From Planctomycetaceae bacterium (GTDB taxonomy: Bacteria; Planctomycetota; Planctomycetia; Planctomycetales; Planctomycetaceae), in assembly GCA_021732845.1 (NCBI GenBank), contig JAKFUF010000049.1, positions 62,001 through 126,000 of the forward strand: 64,000 bases of DNA. The letters are read 5' to 3'. Below are positions 54,111 to 63,998 of the stretch, piece after piece. The translations under genes were made by a program, and so were the position numbers. Every line of letters starts with the position of its first letter. Within the stretch, counting starts at the first letter, position 1. The notes below the pieces were generated by a model. It saw only the letters and a program-made list of their open reading frames with translations, made no database searches and was not told the origin of the DNA.

Positions 54111-55547
54111 TCAAAAAATCACGTCTTCCGCCGTCTGCTTGATGGCAGCCTGGAACCGGGCGCGAATCGGCTCGATGACCTCGGCGACGAAGTCATCCAC
54201 TTGTTCCGGAGCCCGGCCGATGTATTTTCGGGCGTCCAGCCCAGCCTTCAAATCGACCTTGTTAAAGAGCGCATCGCGGGAAAGGCGTTCGATCAGGTCG
54301 TTCCGGCCGCCCTGTTCCTTGACCTGCCGCGCCGCGTCCTGGCTGTGATCGCGGATCGCCTCGTGCAGTTGCTGCCGGTCTCCGCCGGCTTCGACTCCGG
54401 CCATCAGAATCTCCTCCGTGACCATGAACGGCAGTTCGGCATTGAGCCGGCTGGCGATGACTTTGGGATAAACCACCAGGCCATTGGTGATGTTCTGGTA
54501 GAGGATCAGGATGGCGTCGGTTCCCATGAAGGCCTGTGGAATGGTGAGCCTGCGGTTCGCGCTGTCGTCCAAGGTTCGTTCCATCCACTGGACCGCTGCC
54601 GTCTGTTCGCCATTCTGGGCAATGTTGGCAACGAACCGGGCCAGGCCGCACATCCGTTCCGAGCGCATCGGATTCCGCTTGTAAGCCATCGCCGAGGAGC
54701 CGACCTGGTGCGCTTCGAATGGCTCTTCAATTTCCTTGAAGCTCTGGAGCAGCCGCAGGTCGCTGCCGGCCTTGTGGGCGGAGGTGGCAATGCCGCAGAG
54801 GACCGACAGAATCTGCGCGTCGACCTTGCGGGAATAGGTTTGCCCCGTGACTGGAGCCACGTTTTCAAACCCCATCTTTTGGGCGACCATTTTGTCCAAT
54901 TGCCGCACCTTGGCGTGGTCACCCTTGAACAGTTGCAGGAAGGTGGCCTGCGTGCCCGTGGTCCCCTTGGCCCCGCGAAACCGCAGCGACGCGATGCGGG
55001 ACTCCAGTTCTTCCAGGTCCATCACCAGGTCGTAGCACCACAACGTCGCCCGTTTGCCGACGGTGGTGGGCTGGGCGGGCTGCAGGTGCGTGTACCCCAG
55101 GCACGGCAGATCGCGATACTCCACGGCGAACTGTGCCAGCCGGTCGATCACCCCCACCAGTTTGTCCCGCAATATCTTCAGACTCTGCCGCATCAAGATC
55201 AGGTCGGTGTTGTCGGTCACATAGCAGCTCGTGGCTCCCAGGTGAATGATGCCCACCGCGGCCGGGCACAGGTCGCCGTAGGCGGCGATATGGGCCATGA
55301 CATCGTGCCGCTTGATCCGCTCGTAGCGGTTGGCAGCATCAAAATCGATGTTGTCGATTTCCCCGCGCAGTTCAGCGATCTGTTCATCGCTGATGGCCAG
55401 CCCGAGTTCCTGCTGGCTTTCGGCCAGGGCGACCCACAACCGCCGCCAGGTGGAATGAATTCGCTGGGGGGACCAAAGCTGCGCCATGTCGCGGGACGCG
55501 TACCGGGAAATCAGCGGGTTCTGATAGATGTCGTGGGTCTTGGACAT
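54111..55547 (-). CDS. purB: Adenylosuccinate lyase
   Basis: Cleaves SAICAR and adenylosuccinate, releasing fumarate, in purine synthesis. The product has 478 residues from [11 protein letters not shown] at 55547 (a start at 55577 is possible). The superfamily signature [17 protein letters not shown] with catalytic Ser, the active-site His region [13 protein letters not shown], and [15 protein letters not shown] and [11 protein letters not shown] are clear. It belongs to the longer PurB type (vertebrate-like, with [15 protein letters not shown]). The turned-round palindrome next to the stop may end its mRNA. Confidence 0.96.
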   Translation of the reverse strand: MSKTHDIYQNPLISRYASRDMAQLWSPQRIHSTWRRLWVALAESQQELGLAISDEQIAELRGEIDNIDFDAANRYERIKRHDVMAHIAAYGDLCPAAVGIIHLGATSCYVTDNTDLILMRQSLKILRDKLVGVIDRLAQFAVEYRDLPCLGYTHLQPAQPTTVGKRATLWCYDLVMDLEELESRIASLRFRGAKGTTGTQATFLQLFKGDHAKVRQLDKMVAQKMGFENVAPVTGQTYSRKVDAQILSVLCGIATSAHKAGSDLRLLQSFKEIEEPFEAHQVGSSAMAYKRNPMRSERMCGLARFVANIAQNGEQTAAVQWMERTLDDSANRRLTIPQAFMGTDAILILYQNITNGLVVYPKVIASRLNAELPFMVTEEILMAGVEAGGDRQQLHEAIRDHSQDAARQVKEQGGRNDLIERLSRDALFNKVDLKAGLDARKYIGRAPEQVDDFVAEVIEPIRARFQAAIKQTAEDVIF

Positions 55548-55721
55548 GAGCATTTCCAACGCGTCCGGCGCGTTCAACCAGAAAAACGTGGCTTGGGGGA
55601 GGGAGAAGAATGGCTGCTCGATTCCACGGCGGGCGGCAAGCCGATATTATGCCGCGCAGTCATAGCGCATCGGCGCGGCGTGTTCAATCCAAAATCCTAC
55701 TGGCCCCAGGCAAAAACCACC

Positions 55722-56774
55722 ATGACACCGCTCCAATCTCTCGTCGCATCGGGAACGAAGCTCTGGCTGGACAGCATCGATCCGGATCTGGTCCTCAAGA
55801 ACCGCGCCCTCGGCGCGACCGGCGCCACCTCCAATCCCATCATCGTTTCCGACCTGATCAAGACCGGGCGGTTCGACGACCAACTGGTCAAACTGATGGA
55901 ACAGGGGCTCGACGACTCTGCCGTGGCCTGGCAGATGACCGACACGCTGGTCAAGAACGCCCAGGAAGTGTTTGTCGGCGTCAATGCCGACACCAAGGGC
56001 AACGACGGTTATGTGAGCTTCGAGCTTGATCCGCTCCTCGAAGATCACGCCTGCCCGCTGTCGACTGCCGAACGCGCCGCCAAATACGTCGAACTCGGCA
56101 AGAAATGGTCAGCCGGACACACCAACCGGATGATCAAGGTCCCCGCCACACCCGCCGGCCTGGCAGCCCTGGAAGACTTGTGCGCCGCCGGAATCACGCT
56201 GAACGTCACGCTGATCTTCTCGCAGCGTCAGTATCACGCTGCCCGCGAAGCGGTGTGGCGCGGTGCCCAGCGCCGGGCCTCGACCGACACGCTCAAGTCC
56301 GTGTTCAGCATTTTCGTGAGCCGCATCGACGTCTACACGAAGTCCAAGGTTCCGCAGCTTTCTCCCGCCGCCCAGGGCCTGGTCGGCATCGTCAACGTCA
56401 AGCGGCTGTGGGCCGAGAACGACAAGTTCTGGACCGACAAGAAGCTGCCCCGCAAGCAGGAAATCATCTTCGCCAGCACGGGAACCAAGGACCCGAAGGA
56501 AGACCCGGCGAAGTATGTCCGCGCCCTGGCCGGATCCGACATCCAGACCAACCCGCCCGCCACGAACGACGCCGTCCAGGCGATCACCGGGCTGACCTTT
56601 GACCGCCAGGTCGACAAGATGCCATCCGCTGAAATCCTGGCCGAAATCGACAAGGAAGTCGACTTCGTGAAGATGGAAGAAGTCCTGATGACCGAAGGCC
56701 TGAGCAAGTTCGCCGAACCGCAAAAAGCGCTGCTGGCGCTGATCGCCACCAAGCGGGCGAGCCTCGGCAAGTAG
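55722..56774 (+). CDS. tal: Transaldolase
   Basis: Transfers a dihydroxyacetone unit between sugar phosphates in the pentose phosphate pathway. From the ATG at 55722 ([20 protein letters not shown]) the protein has 350 residues; the Schiff-base Lys is in [11 protein letters not shown], with [13 protein letters not shown] and [15 protein letters not shown] at the expected places, and [20 protein letters not shown] later. This is the larger TalA/TalB-related planctomycete form. The open frame upstream of 55722 runs antisense to purB and is not coding. Divergent from purB with 174 bases between them. Confidence 0.93.
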   Translation: MTPLQSLVASGTKLWLDSIDPDLVLKNRALGATGATSNPIIVSDLIKTGRFDDQLVKLMEQGLDDSAVAWQMTDTLVKNAQEVFVGVNADTKGNDGYVSFELDPLLEDHACPLSTAERAAKYVELGKKWSAGHTNRMIKVPATPAGLAALEDLCAAGITLNVTLIFSQRQYHAAREAVWRGAQRRASTDTLKSVFSIFVSRIDVYTKSKVPQLSPAAQGLVGIVNVKRLWAENDKFWTDKKLPRKQEIIFASTGTKDPKEDPAKYVRALAGSDIQTNPPATNDAVQAITGLTFDRQVDKMPSAEILAEIDKEVDFVKMEEVLMTEGLSKFAEPQKALLALIATKRASLGK

Positions 56775-56950
56775 TTTTTGGAAGCGGATGGTGGCACAGG
56801 ATGACTGTGCCGCCATTCGAAAGCGGTAGGACGAGCATCACAGCCCGTTCGCGTTTTTGGACGGTTTTCCAACCACCGATTTCCGGGGGGTGGGACACCG
56901 TCCTACGTTTTATCAATAGCGATGTTCTTCATCTCAGCAATGAAGTCACC

Positions 56951-57877
56951 ATGGCCCAGCGCCCACCTGTCAGCGGGAGACCACCAACCACAGACAACAA
57001 GCCCCATAAAGTGGTGAAGGTCAAGCGGGTCAAGTCCCGCCACGAAGAAGCCGAACGCTGGGCGCGGCTGTGTTCGCGCCTCAAAACACCGGCGGACCAG
57101 CTCGATGTCGATTATTCCGGGCCGATCCGGCTGAACCTGGAGGTGCTGGAGTGTCCGCTGCTCGATGGATTGTGGGAGGCGCGCGTCGCCGTCGATGAGC
57201 AGGCGGTCGAGATTGATGGGCAGTGGGAGTGCGTCTGCTGGAACAGCAACCGACACTCGGACTACCTCGAACTCCAGTTGACCGCCGGCGATCTTGTGCT
57301 GGAGCGGCAGATTTTCCTCTCGGCCAGTGACGATTTTGCCATGCTGGCCACCAAGGTCCGCGGCGCGACTGGCAAGCGGGTCGATCTGCTGCAACGCGTG
57401 GAGTTGGCCCGGAATCTGCGCGTGAATGCCGACAAGGCGACGCGAGAACTGCGGGTGGTGGCAAAAATGCATAAACCCCAGTTGGCGCGCGTCTTTGCCG
57501 TTGGGCTGCCGCAGGACCGGATTGACAGCACTGCCGGCAGTTTTGCCAGTGTCGACGGCGGACTGGAGTGGCACCAGGCCGGCAGCGGCGGTGCTCTGTA
57601 TTCGCCGCTGTTGATCGACTGGTCGCCTGAACGCCGCAAGCTGCCCGCCGAGTGGCGGACGCTGACCGTCAGTGAAGACGGTCAGGCGCTTCGCACGGAC
57701 GAAGCATCTGGTCATCGGCTGCGGATCGGGAATCACCAGGTGCTGCTGTATTCTTCCATGAAGGCCCATGAAACGGCGCGTTCCGTCCTGGGTTACAACA
57801 CGCGTTTCGAAACTCTCGTCGGCTTGTTTGCCAGCGGCAGCGGAGAAGTCTCGCAGTTGCTGGCCATTGAACAGTGA
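56951..57877 (+). CDS. Conserved hypothetical protein
   Basis: From the ATG at 56951 the product has 308 residues. A basic N-terminal tail (KPHKVVKVKRVKSRHEEAER) precedes an alternating strand pattern (LDVDYSGPIRLNLEVLECPL, WECVCWNSNRHSDYLELQLT, GDLVLERQIFLSASDDFAML) and ends in HETARSVLGYNTRFETLVGLFA. No signal peptide or membrane helix is present. The WECVCWNSNRHSDYLELQ block looks like a heparinase-II-III-like beta domain, but the remaining motifs are missing. Not recognised; probable planctomycete-specific family. It ends 8 bases from the convergent gene at 57885. Confidence 0.7.
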   Translation: MAQRPPVSGRPPTTDNKPHKVVKVKRVKSRHEEAERWARLCSRLKTPADQLDVDYSGPIRLNLEVLECPLLDGLWEARVAVDEQAVEIDGQWECVCWNSNRHSDYLELQLTAGDLVLERQIFLSASDDFAMLATKVRGATGKRVDLLQRVELARNLRVNADKATRELRVVAKMHKPQLARVFAVGLPQDRIDSTAGSFASVDGGLEWHQAGSGGALYSPLLIDWSPERRKLPAEWRTLTVSEDGQALRTDEASGHRLRIGNHQVLLYSSMKAHETARSVLGYNTRFETLVGLFASGSGEVSQLLAIEQ

Positions 57878-57884
57878 TTCACGC

Positions 57885-58373
57885 TCAGGGCGTGCCACCG
57901 CCCGCGGTCGACTCGCCCGGTCTCCAAATGGTCGAGTTGTCCGTGGACACCGGTGCCGTCGGTTCCGGCGGAGTGAACTGGACTTGGGCACCAGCAAGCA
58001 GCAGCAGGAACAGCAACAACACGCCGAATCCGAAGAAGCCGACCGAGCTGAGCAGTTCGACGCCAGACACATCTCCGCCACCGCCCTTGCGGCGTGGGGT
58101 CACCCCTTCAAAGGAGAATGTGACGCCGTCGGTTCCTTCGGGAATTGCAGGTTCGGGCATCCCCCAGATTGCGGGTGTGGCCGGTGCGGGGGGCACGGGC
58201 TCTGACGGCGTGGCGGGACGATGAGCCACGGTGGCCTTCAGGCGGTGCAGTCGAGTCTGCCGAGCCCAGGCGCGGCTTGAGGCACTCACCGCGCGACGGT
58301 TGCGGCACGCCCATGTCGACACGCGCACGGCTCTGTGGCGGACAGGGGTGGGTGAAAGAGTGATGGGTGTCAT
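57885..58373 (-). CDS. Possible membrane-anchored small protein
   Basis: The frame from the ATG at 58373 encodes 162 residues: a basic, low-complexity N-terminal half, an Ala/Pro-rich linker (PSEPVPPAPATPAIWGMPEP), and a strong membrane helix (about residues 104-130: SSVGFFGFGVLLLFLLLLAG) with a short Pro/Thr-rich tail (FTPPEPTAPVSTDNSTIW). The helix favours this strand over the reverse frame, but the N-terminal Arg-rich half is doubtful and a later start (IWGMPEP...) is possible. No function known. Confidence 0.4.
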   Translation of the reverse strand: MTPITLSPTPVRHRAVRVSTWACRNRRAVSASSRAWARQTRLHRLKATVAHRPATPSEPVPPAPATPAIWGMPEPAIPEGTDGVTFSFEGVTPRRKGGGGDVSGVELLSSVGFFGFGVLLLFLLLLAGAQVQFTPPEPTAPVSTDNSTIWRPGESTAGGGTP

Positions 58374-58822
58374 GGGACGATTCTCGTCATGGACGCGGTC
58401 AGCGTGAATTGTGCCTTTCAGTCTCGCCGCCAACGTTTCAGATGGCTTACGGGGAGGTACTGAAGCAAATCCGAGGCCATTGCCAACCAACAACGACCGG
58501 GATGACATAAATGCCCATCTGGCACAGCATTGACCTGGTGAATGGCATCTTGCCCGAAGATTGCCGCAAGCCAACGTTCACAATTTGAAACGGCAGGTGT
58601 GGCAAGAGATAAACATCCGCGGCGCGGATGATGTGGAAGCAATGCGCAGGAAGCCCTGCTCGATGTTCGAAGTTTCTGAAGGCGTTCCCGAGATTTATTT
58701 CAGGTTCCAAATTTCACAAACAACTCGGCAAGTCTCAAATTGACTGCAACTGACAACTCAACATTGACAAGATCCTGTGATGACACAAAAGCCTGTGGCT
58801 TTCCCTCCGGGGCGTCTGGCGT
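58374..58822. other. Spacer without recognised features
   Basis: About 450 bases. An AGGTTCCAAATTTCACAAAC stretch near 58700 is a weak relative of the TTTCACAGT family. No gene, promoter or terminator could be supported. Confidence 0.45.
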
Positions 58823-60175
58823 TCAATGTTCCATGGCCGCTTCGTCATTCACCGCCTTCACGATGGCTTCGGCCAGCAGCTTGTTGCCAAACGCGTTGAG
58901 GTGGCAGCAGGAATCACGGTAGGCGGCCCACTCGGTGTCGTGGAAGAGTTGGGTGAGATCGTGAAAGCGGACTTGATGTTTCCGCCGCAGTTCGGCACCC
59001 GCCGCGCGGAGCAGGGGATAGGCTTGTTCCACATGTGGCTTGGCTGTGTGACTTTCATCGAACGCGATCTGGCGTTCACCCTCTTCAATCGGCTTGCTGC
59101 CGGGCAGGTACTGGTTGGGCTGCAGGAAGTGGAAATATTGAATTCCCGCACCTTCGGCAAGCTGATGCATTTGGAGGGATGACCGCCGCCAGAGAGCCAC
59201 GCAGTGTTCGTGGAGTTCCGCATCGTTGGCGAACTTCTGTTGCGGCCCGGTTGAGGCCAGGTCCGTGGTGCTCGAGATCTTGGCGTTCAGGGCGGCATAG
59301 TTGCGAGTCGCCTCTTGTTGGAAGTGATTGTGCCCGCGCTGCCAGACGAGCAGCGCCGTGGGCGACCAGCGGAGCGGCGCCCGGGCAAAGCACCGCGCCC
59401 ACCACTGCGAGCCATCCCGCAGCAGCACTACCCGGCCGACCAGCCGCAGCGTCTCCAGATCGCTCGCCCGCGAGACCCGCATGTGCCACTCCCTGGGGTA
59501 GGCGGGAAACACGCGATTGGGAACATTCGCCGTGGCGGTCAATGCCACCTCGTTGTAGCCATCAAGATTCAGCAGCAGATCAAACTCCGCCCCCAGCGAC
59601 AACAGGAAGTTCAACTGCATCAACTGCTGGGGCTGCTTGTAGCTCGCCAAGGCCAGCGGAACGAGCACCACCTTTCGGCCGTGGAAGCGCGGCGACTCTT
59701 CGAGCAAGGTGCGCAGGTGGACTCCAGTCTCCGCCTCAAGGAACTCGGCGACCGAGCCACCGGTCAATCCCACCAGCACCACGCCGGGCTCGCGGTGACG
59801 AACTGGAGAATGCTGTGAGACAAAGCCAAATTCCGAAGTGCCAAAATTTGGATCCTTCGCGGTCCGCGGGCGGCGGGCAAATCCGATGTACGGGTGGGGG
59901 ATGTCATTCGGCAATGGATTGCTGTCCTCCGCCACCGAATCAATCCCCATTCCGATGATGGCATTTGAATTCGCCTGCCGATCGAGATGATATTGCACCG
60001 ACTCGACCGTGCCATAGATCCAGGCCAGGATGACCAGGCTGACGAACTCGATCGTTCCCCAGGCAAGCAGGCCCGCCAGCACCGAGAACAGCAGCCGCTT
60101 CCACCGGGGCAGTGGTCGTCTGCGGCGGCCAGCTTTGACGGGCGGACTTGGGGGAGCGGGAGTTTGCGTCGACAT
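58823..60175 (-). CDS. Membrane-anchored SGNH/GDSL-type hydrolase
   Basis: From the ATG at 60175 the protein has 450 residues (MVTAIPL at 60217 is a longer option). A basic, Pro-rich tail (PPVKAGRRRRPLPRWKR) is followed by one membrane helix (about 28-52). The outer part carries the SGNH blocks: GLTGGSVAEF (Ser141), NLDGYNEVAL (Asn207) and YRDSCCHLNAFGN (Asp421, His425). It is probably an extracytoplasmic esterase, possibly acting on cell-envelope polysaccharides or lipids, as other membrane-tethered SGNH enzymes do. Alone on the - strand; the TTTCACAGT inverted pair lies upstream. Confidence 0.8.
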   Translation of the reverse strand: MSTQTPAPPSPPVKAGRRRRPLPRWKRLLFSVLAGLLAWGTIEFVSLVILAWIYGTVESVQYHLDRQANSNAIIGMGIDSVAEDSNPLPNDIPHPYIGFARRPRTAKDPNFGTSEFGFVSQHSPVRHREPGVVLVGLTGGSVAEFLEAETGVHLRTLLEESPRFHGRKVVLVPLALASYKQPQQLMQLNFLLSLGAEFDLLLNLDGYNEVALTATANVPNRVFPAYPREWHMRVSRASDLETLRLVGRVVLLRDGSQWWARCFARAPLRWSPTALLVWQRGHNHFQQEATRNYAALNAKISSTTDLASTGPQQKFANDAELHEHCVALWRRSSLQMHQLAEGAGIQYFHFLQPNQYLPGSKPIEEGERQIAFDESHTAKPHVEQAYPLLRAAGAELRRKHQVRFHDLTQLFHDTEWAAYRDSCCHLNAFGNKLLAEAIVKAVNDEAAMEH

Positions 60176-60309
60176 CGTGTAGACCGGTTGAGCCACCAGG
60201 GGAATTGCAGTGACCATCGTAAGTCGGTCACGGCTGCTACCAAAGGGATTGGAGGTCGAATTCTTGTGGCTAATTACAATTGTGAAATGTCGGACAAAAT
60301 TTGATTTCA

Positions 60310-60449
60310 AATCTCAAATTTCAAATTTCACAGTCTGTGCGACCATATCGAATCACCAGCAACGCCTCCACCGTGAAGTGCGCAACTCTGGCCCGGAAGG
60401 CCTGATGTCGCGAAATGGTATTTTACTGTGAAATTTGAAATCTGAAATT
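60310..60449. repeat. TTTCACAGT inverted pair
   Basis: Left arm 60310-60334 (AATCTCAAATTTCAAATTTCACAGT) and right arm 60425-60449 are reverse complements over 25 bases with two changes, 90 bases apart. The left side goes on into TGTGCGACCATATCGAATC as at 32540-32572. Confidence 0.7.
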
Positions 60450-60490
60450 GCGTTGAACCGAGCAATTGGACTTTTGTCGGACGCATCAAG

Positions 60491-63169
60491 TTAAGGTTGT
60501 GCGGCACCATCGCCGGCCAGTCCATCTTCATGGAGTGCGGCACGCACCAGTTGATTCAGCCGCAGCGCCACTTGAACTTCCTCTTCGTCCAGGTCCATAT
60601 GCACCAGATCGCCCAGCGTCTGCTTTCCGTGCAGAGAGGCGACGTTGTCGGCAACGCGGGTGATCTCGCGCGGCGTCAGGTCCGAAAACGCCAGCCGCAG
60701 TTCCGGCAGCGATTTTAAGAATGTCTCCTCGTCCCAGCCGCCAAACTGGGTGTCCAGTGACTGCAGGATCTCGGTCACATGCCACGCCACTTCGCGGGCG
60801 GTGGCAAGCAGGCCGCGAACAATGCCACAGCTCCTGCGCGGATCGACGAGAGAACCACTCAGATATCCGCTGGTCAGAGCCACGAGTTCGGTGGCCGACA
60901 GCACGCCCTCACCGTAGAGGAGTCCGGCCGCGGCCCCCACGATCGGTGCCTGCGCCTTGTCCGGCGGATGGGCGATGATCGACCGCAGCGCCTGGGTGAA
61001 CAGGACAGGATCAAGCCGGGGCTCTTCCAAAGGATCTGAAACCATTGTCTCTGATCCCGTCTCAGTTTGAGCGCCTGGTTTGGGACCAGGAACTCGCGAC
61101 CGCTGCCCAGCCAGCACCTCCCGCAAGGCGCGCAGCGCGTTGATGACGGGGTTGATCATTTCATCCGGACAGATCACGGTCTCCGCCGCCAACCGACAGG
61201 CCCGTTGATAGGCCGCCGCGGTCAGGTGCGGGATGGCCGTCAGGTTCGTGGCTTCCAACGGCTCCCGCGAGTGCTGCAACAGTTCCAACTGCGTGAGTCC
61301 ATCCACCACGGTGGGCAGGAGCGGATCTTCGGCAATCTGTTGATCGATCAGTTGGACAAGGACGGGCGTCTGCGCATGCAGGCCCAGCCGGCAGGCCCGG
61401 ATCAGCATCTGCACGGCGGCGGCGGTGTTGCGCTGCGTGCCATCGGTCTGCATCTCCGCGATCTGTTCCTGCAGCTTCGTCATCGCCGCTTCAAGGATCG
61501 TGGCTCCGTAGACAGAGGCTTCAATCAACTGGCTCTCAGTGTTCGGCGACCAGGCAACCTGCCAATGCTCCTGCATCAGTTCCAGGCCGATTCCGTTCAC
61601 GAAGTCTGGTCCGCCCAGAAACTCGGCAAACGGCGCATTGAGCAGGTTGAGCCGATGGAACAGCCGGCTGGTTTCGCGGTGCTGTGGCTTGCGGTACAAG
61701 TCCAGCACCACCTCCCGCGACAGAATGCTGTCCAGCGACAACTTCAGCCGCCGCGCCTGGTCGCGAAAGTCGTCGACGATCGGCGGGACGCCGGTGCCCG
61801 GCGGCAACTGGCCAACGCGGTCGCCCGCCAGAACCTGGGTGACCAGGTTCATAAGGACGCGGCCCTCGCCGTCCATCTGCCCTTTGATGAAGCAACTGCG
61901 GACTCCATCCAGAACATCCTCCCGTTGCGGCCAATCGTGCCCGCGCAGTTCGGCGAGCTGCCGCGCCATTTGTGCGGCGGCGATGGCGTCTGGCGTGGAG
62001 ATGGCCGTGGGCAGGTTTCGCTCGCGGGTCAGCCGGCCAATCTCGACGAGAATCTCGATGGCTGTCGTGGTGCGTGCCGCATCGCGCGAGTGGTGCGTGG
62101 CATCGGCCGCCATGGTCGCGAGCCACATTCGGTCGTAAAAGGCGGGGCTGGGCATTCCGGCCCCATAGCCCGCCAGGGCGTCGAGCTGGTTGAAGCTGTA
62201 GCGCATGAGCCACGTGCCAGTTTCGTGCTCGTCAAACCGCACTGGCTTGGGCCGGCGGGTGTCGCGAGCCACGAGCCCCGGAAGGGCCACGGTATGGAAG
62301 CCACCGGTGACCACGAGGATCGGGCCAGTTTTGCCCGCCTGACGATTCTTTGCCAATTCGTCCCGAATCGCCGCCGCCATGCATGCTTCGCGGGCGTTTG
62401 TCCCATCCACCTCCAACTGCCGTGGCTCATAGGCCAGCCGCGACATGGTGCAGTACGCCGCCACGCGGCGCATGAACCCCGTGGTGTCGTCGGCGTCCCA
62501 GTGGGCTTCAAACAGATGGTCCCACAGTTCGTCGAAATTTCGGCAGCCCATCCGCCGGGCCAGCTCGCGCGTGTAGGTGCTGTGTTCCAGATGCGGATCG
62601 GAGGCCAGCGATTCCATGCGAATCACGGGAATCTTCTTGTTCGCGGGCTGCGGCTGCTGATTTTCCTCGTCGAGTTCCGGCGGGTCATCGTCTCCGCGCG
62701 ATGCGAGAATCTTCTCGGGAAACTCCAGATCAATGAACCGGATGTTGGCACCGACGGCGTGGCCAGTCCGGAGGGCGACCAGTTCCGGCGAGTAGTCACA
62801 AAAGGGATAGAACCCCGCGAACCGGTCGGGGCTCGATGGCGGACCGGAAGGCTTGTCTTGTGCCAGCGGGTCGACTTTCCGCAGACGCTTCTGCCGGTCG
62901 ACAAAGTTCACATAGACCGCGATCGGCGGGCGGCACCGTTCGTCTGCCAGGAAGCCAGTGAGCGTCGAGAACGACTCGGGTCCTTCGATCAGCACCGAGG
63001 CGGGCCGATGCGTTTGAATCCAGCGCTGCACATGGGCCGCGCATGCGGGCGAGTGGTGGCGGATGGGAAAATAGGTGACCGCGGCCGATTCCAGGAGCGG
63101 CAGCAGATGCTCGACAGCGGCCCGCGGATCGTGCGCGTGTTCAGTGTCCGAGGATGCCACGGCCGTCAT
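60491..63169 (-). CDS. DUF5682 family protein (YehM-like)
   Basis: The 892-residue protein belongs to DUF5682, whose best known member is E. coli YehM. YFPIRHHSPACAAHVQRW (residues 33-50) and ASVLIEGPESFSTL are the family start; a second conserved block is VVTGGFHTVALPGL (285-298 region). His-rich GxxH-like blocks recall TraB/Tiki/EreA-type hydrolase folds, an inference that needs a structure model. The C-terminal half is long and helical (LTQLELLQHSREPLEA, LALRLNQLVRAAL) and carries no motif. It starts 29 bases inside the MoxR gene, so the two are co-translated. YehL/M/P/Q-type loci pair a MoxR ATPase with VWA and SWIM proteins; those partners are not in this window. Confidence 0.88.
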   Translation of the reverse strand: MTAVASSDTEHAHDPRAAVEHLLPLLESAAVTYFPIRHHSPACAAHVQRWIQTHRPASVLIEGPESFSTLTGFLADERCRPPIAVYVNFVDRQKRLRKVDPLAQDKPSGPPSSPDRFAGFYPFCDYSPELVALRTGHAVGANIRFIDLEFPEKILASRGDDDPPELDEENQQPQPANKKIPVIRMESLASDPHLEHSTYTRELARRMGCRNFDELWDHLFEAHWDADDTTGFMRRVAAYCTMSRLAYEPRQLEVDGTNAREACMAAAIRDELAKNRQAGKTGPILVVTGGFHTVALPGLVARDTRRPKPVRFDEHETGTWLMRYSFNQLDALAGYGAGMPSPAFYDRMWLATMAADATHHSRDAARTTTAIEILVEIGRLTRERNLPTAISTPDAIAAAQMARQLAELRGHDWPQREDVLDGVRSCFIKGQMDGEGRVLMNLVTQVLAGDRVGQLPPGTGVPPIVDDFRDQARRLKLSLDSILSREVVLDLYRKPQHRETSRLFHRLNLLNAPFAEFLGGPDFVNGIGLELMQEHWQVAWSPNTESQLIEASVYGATILEAAMTKLQEQIAEMQTDGTQRNTAAAVQMLIRACRLGLHAQTPVLVQLIDQQIAEDPLLPTVVDGLTQLELLQHSREPLEATNLTAIPHLTAAAYQRACRLAAETVICPDEMINPVINALRALREVLAGQRSRVPGPKPGAQTETGSETMVSDPLEEPRLDPVLFTQALRSIIAHPPDKAQAPIVGAAAGLLYGEGVLSATELVALTSGYLSGSLVDPRRSCGIVRGLLATAREVAWHVTEILQSLDTQFGGWDEETFLKSLPELRLAFSDLTPREITRVADNVASLHGKQTLGDLVHMDLDEEEVQVALRLNQLVRAALHEDGLAGDGAAQP

Positions 63170-63998
63170 AGAAGGATTTCCAGTGCTCGTTGCGATGCGC
63201 GCGGCTCTTCACAATCAAGTCGAAATATTGTCGCACCTTTTTCGTGTCATCCTCCGAATCCTTCAGGACGGTGCCGACCAACTGGCGGCTCAGATGGGCT
63301 CCGGTCACCTGCCCGTTGCCATAGTAGTACGCCTCAAGCCCCGCGCAAAAGGCGACTGAAACAGCCTCCGCGGTGCTGAGCACCGCGCCCGGACGCTCAA
63401 CAGCCGCACCCTCCTCCGTGCGGCCTTTTCGCAGGTCGGAAAAGGTGGTGACCAGGACATCCACCACTTCGCTGGTCAGCGCTGCCGCCGCCCCCGCCCG
63501 CGACAGCAGCTCGCCCGCCTGTTCCATCACGATCTCCAGCTCAAACGCCTTGTCGGCGATGGGATGGACGGTCTCAAAGTTGAACCGGCGTTTGAGCGCG
63601 GCAGACATCTCGTGGACGCCACGGTCGCGGGTGTTGGCCGTGGCAATCACGTTGAACCCCGGCTTGGCGAAGATCGTCGCCGCCGCTCCGTGCAGTTCAG
63701 GCAGATGCAGCACCTTGTCCGAAAGCACGCTGATCATCGTGTCCTGAATTTCCGGCGGGCAGCGGGTGATTTCTTCAAACCGCACAATCTGCCCGGCAGA
63801 CAGCCCCCGATAGAGCGGGGCCGCCACCAGTGCCTTGAGGGTCGGGCCTTCCGACAGCAGCAGCGCGTAGTTCCAGGAATACTTGATCTGGTCCTCGGTC
63901 GTCCCCGCCGTCCCCTGAATCGTGAGCATGCTGGTCCCCGAGACCGCCGCCGCCAGCAGTTCAGACAGCATCGACTTCGCCGTTCCCGGTTCCCCCAC
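63141..63998 (-). CDS. MoxR family AAA ATPase (YehL-like), 5' partial
   Basis: The N-terminus is beyond the right edge: the first visible residues GEPGTAKSML are the Walker A loop, and only a GTG immediately before it fits the frame. Further motifs are IVRFEEITRCPPEIQDTMIS (Walker B region), NVIATANTRDRGVHEMSAAL (sensor 1) and LKRRFNFETVHPIADKAFEL (sensor 2 side). MoxR ATPases remodel or load metal into partner proteins, usually with a VWA protein. The C-terminal part (about 200-285) is the lid extended as in YehL. It precedes and overlaps the DUF5682 gene by 29 bases. Confidence 0.9.
   Translation of the reverse strand: MGEPGTAKSMLSELLAAAVSGTSMLTIQGTAGTTEDQIKYSWNYALLLSEGPTLKALVAAPLYRGLSAGQIVRFEEITRCPPEIQDTMISVLSDKVLHLPELHGAAATIFAKPGFNVIATANTRDRGVHEMSAALKRRFNFETVHPIADKAFELEIVMEQAGELLSRAGAAAALTSEVVDVLVTTFSDLRKGRTEEGAAVERPGAVLSTAEAVSVAFCAGLEAYYYGNGQVTGAHLSRQLVGTVLKDSEDDTKKVRQYFDLIVKSRAHRNEHWKSFYDGRGILGH

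Noticed and set aside
54201-55721. Very long open frame (507 codons) reading into transaldolase from antisense to purB
   Set aside because: Purely antisense of purB codons; transaldolase similarity begins exactly at MTPLQSLV (55722).
57874-58224. 116-codon + strand frame (PPPAVDSPGLQ...)
   Set aside because: Ser/Pro/Gly-rich reverse of the frame that encodes a membrane helix; the - strand reading is more gene-like.
61067-63379. 770-codon + strand frame opposite the DUF5682 gene
   Set aside because: Shadow of a GC-rich gene; composition is Arg/Gly/Gln-rich without any motif, while the - strand has a recognised family.
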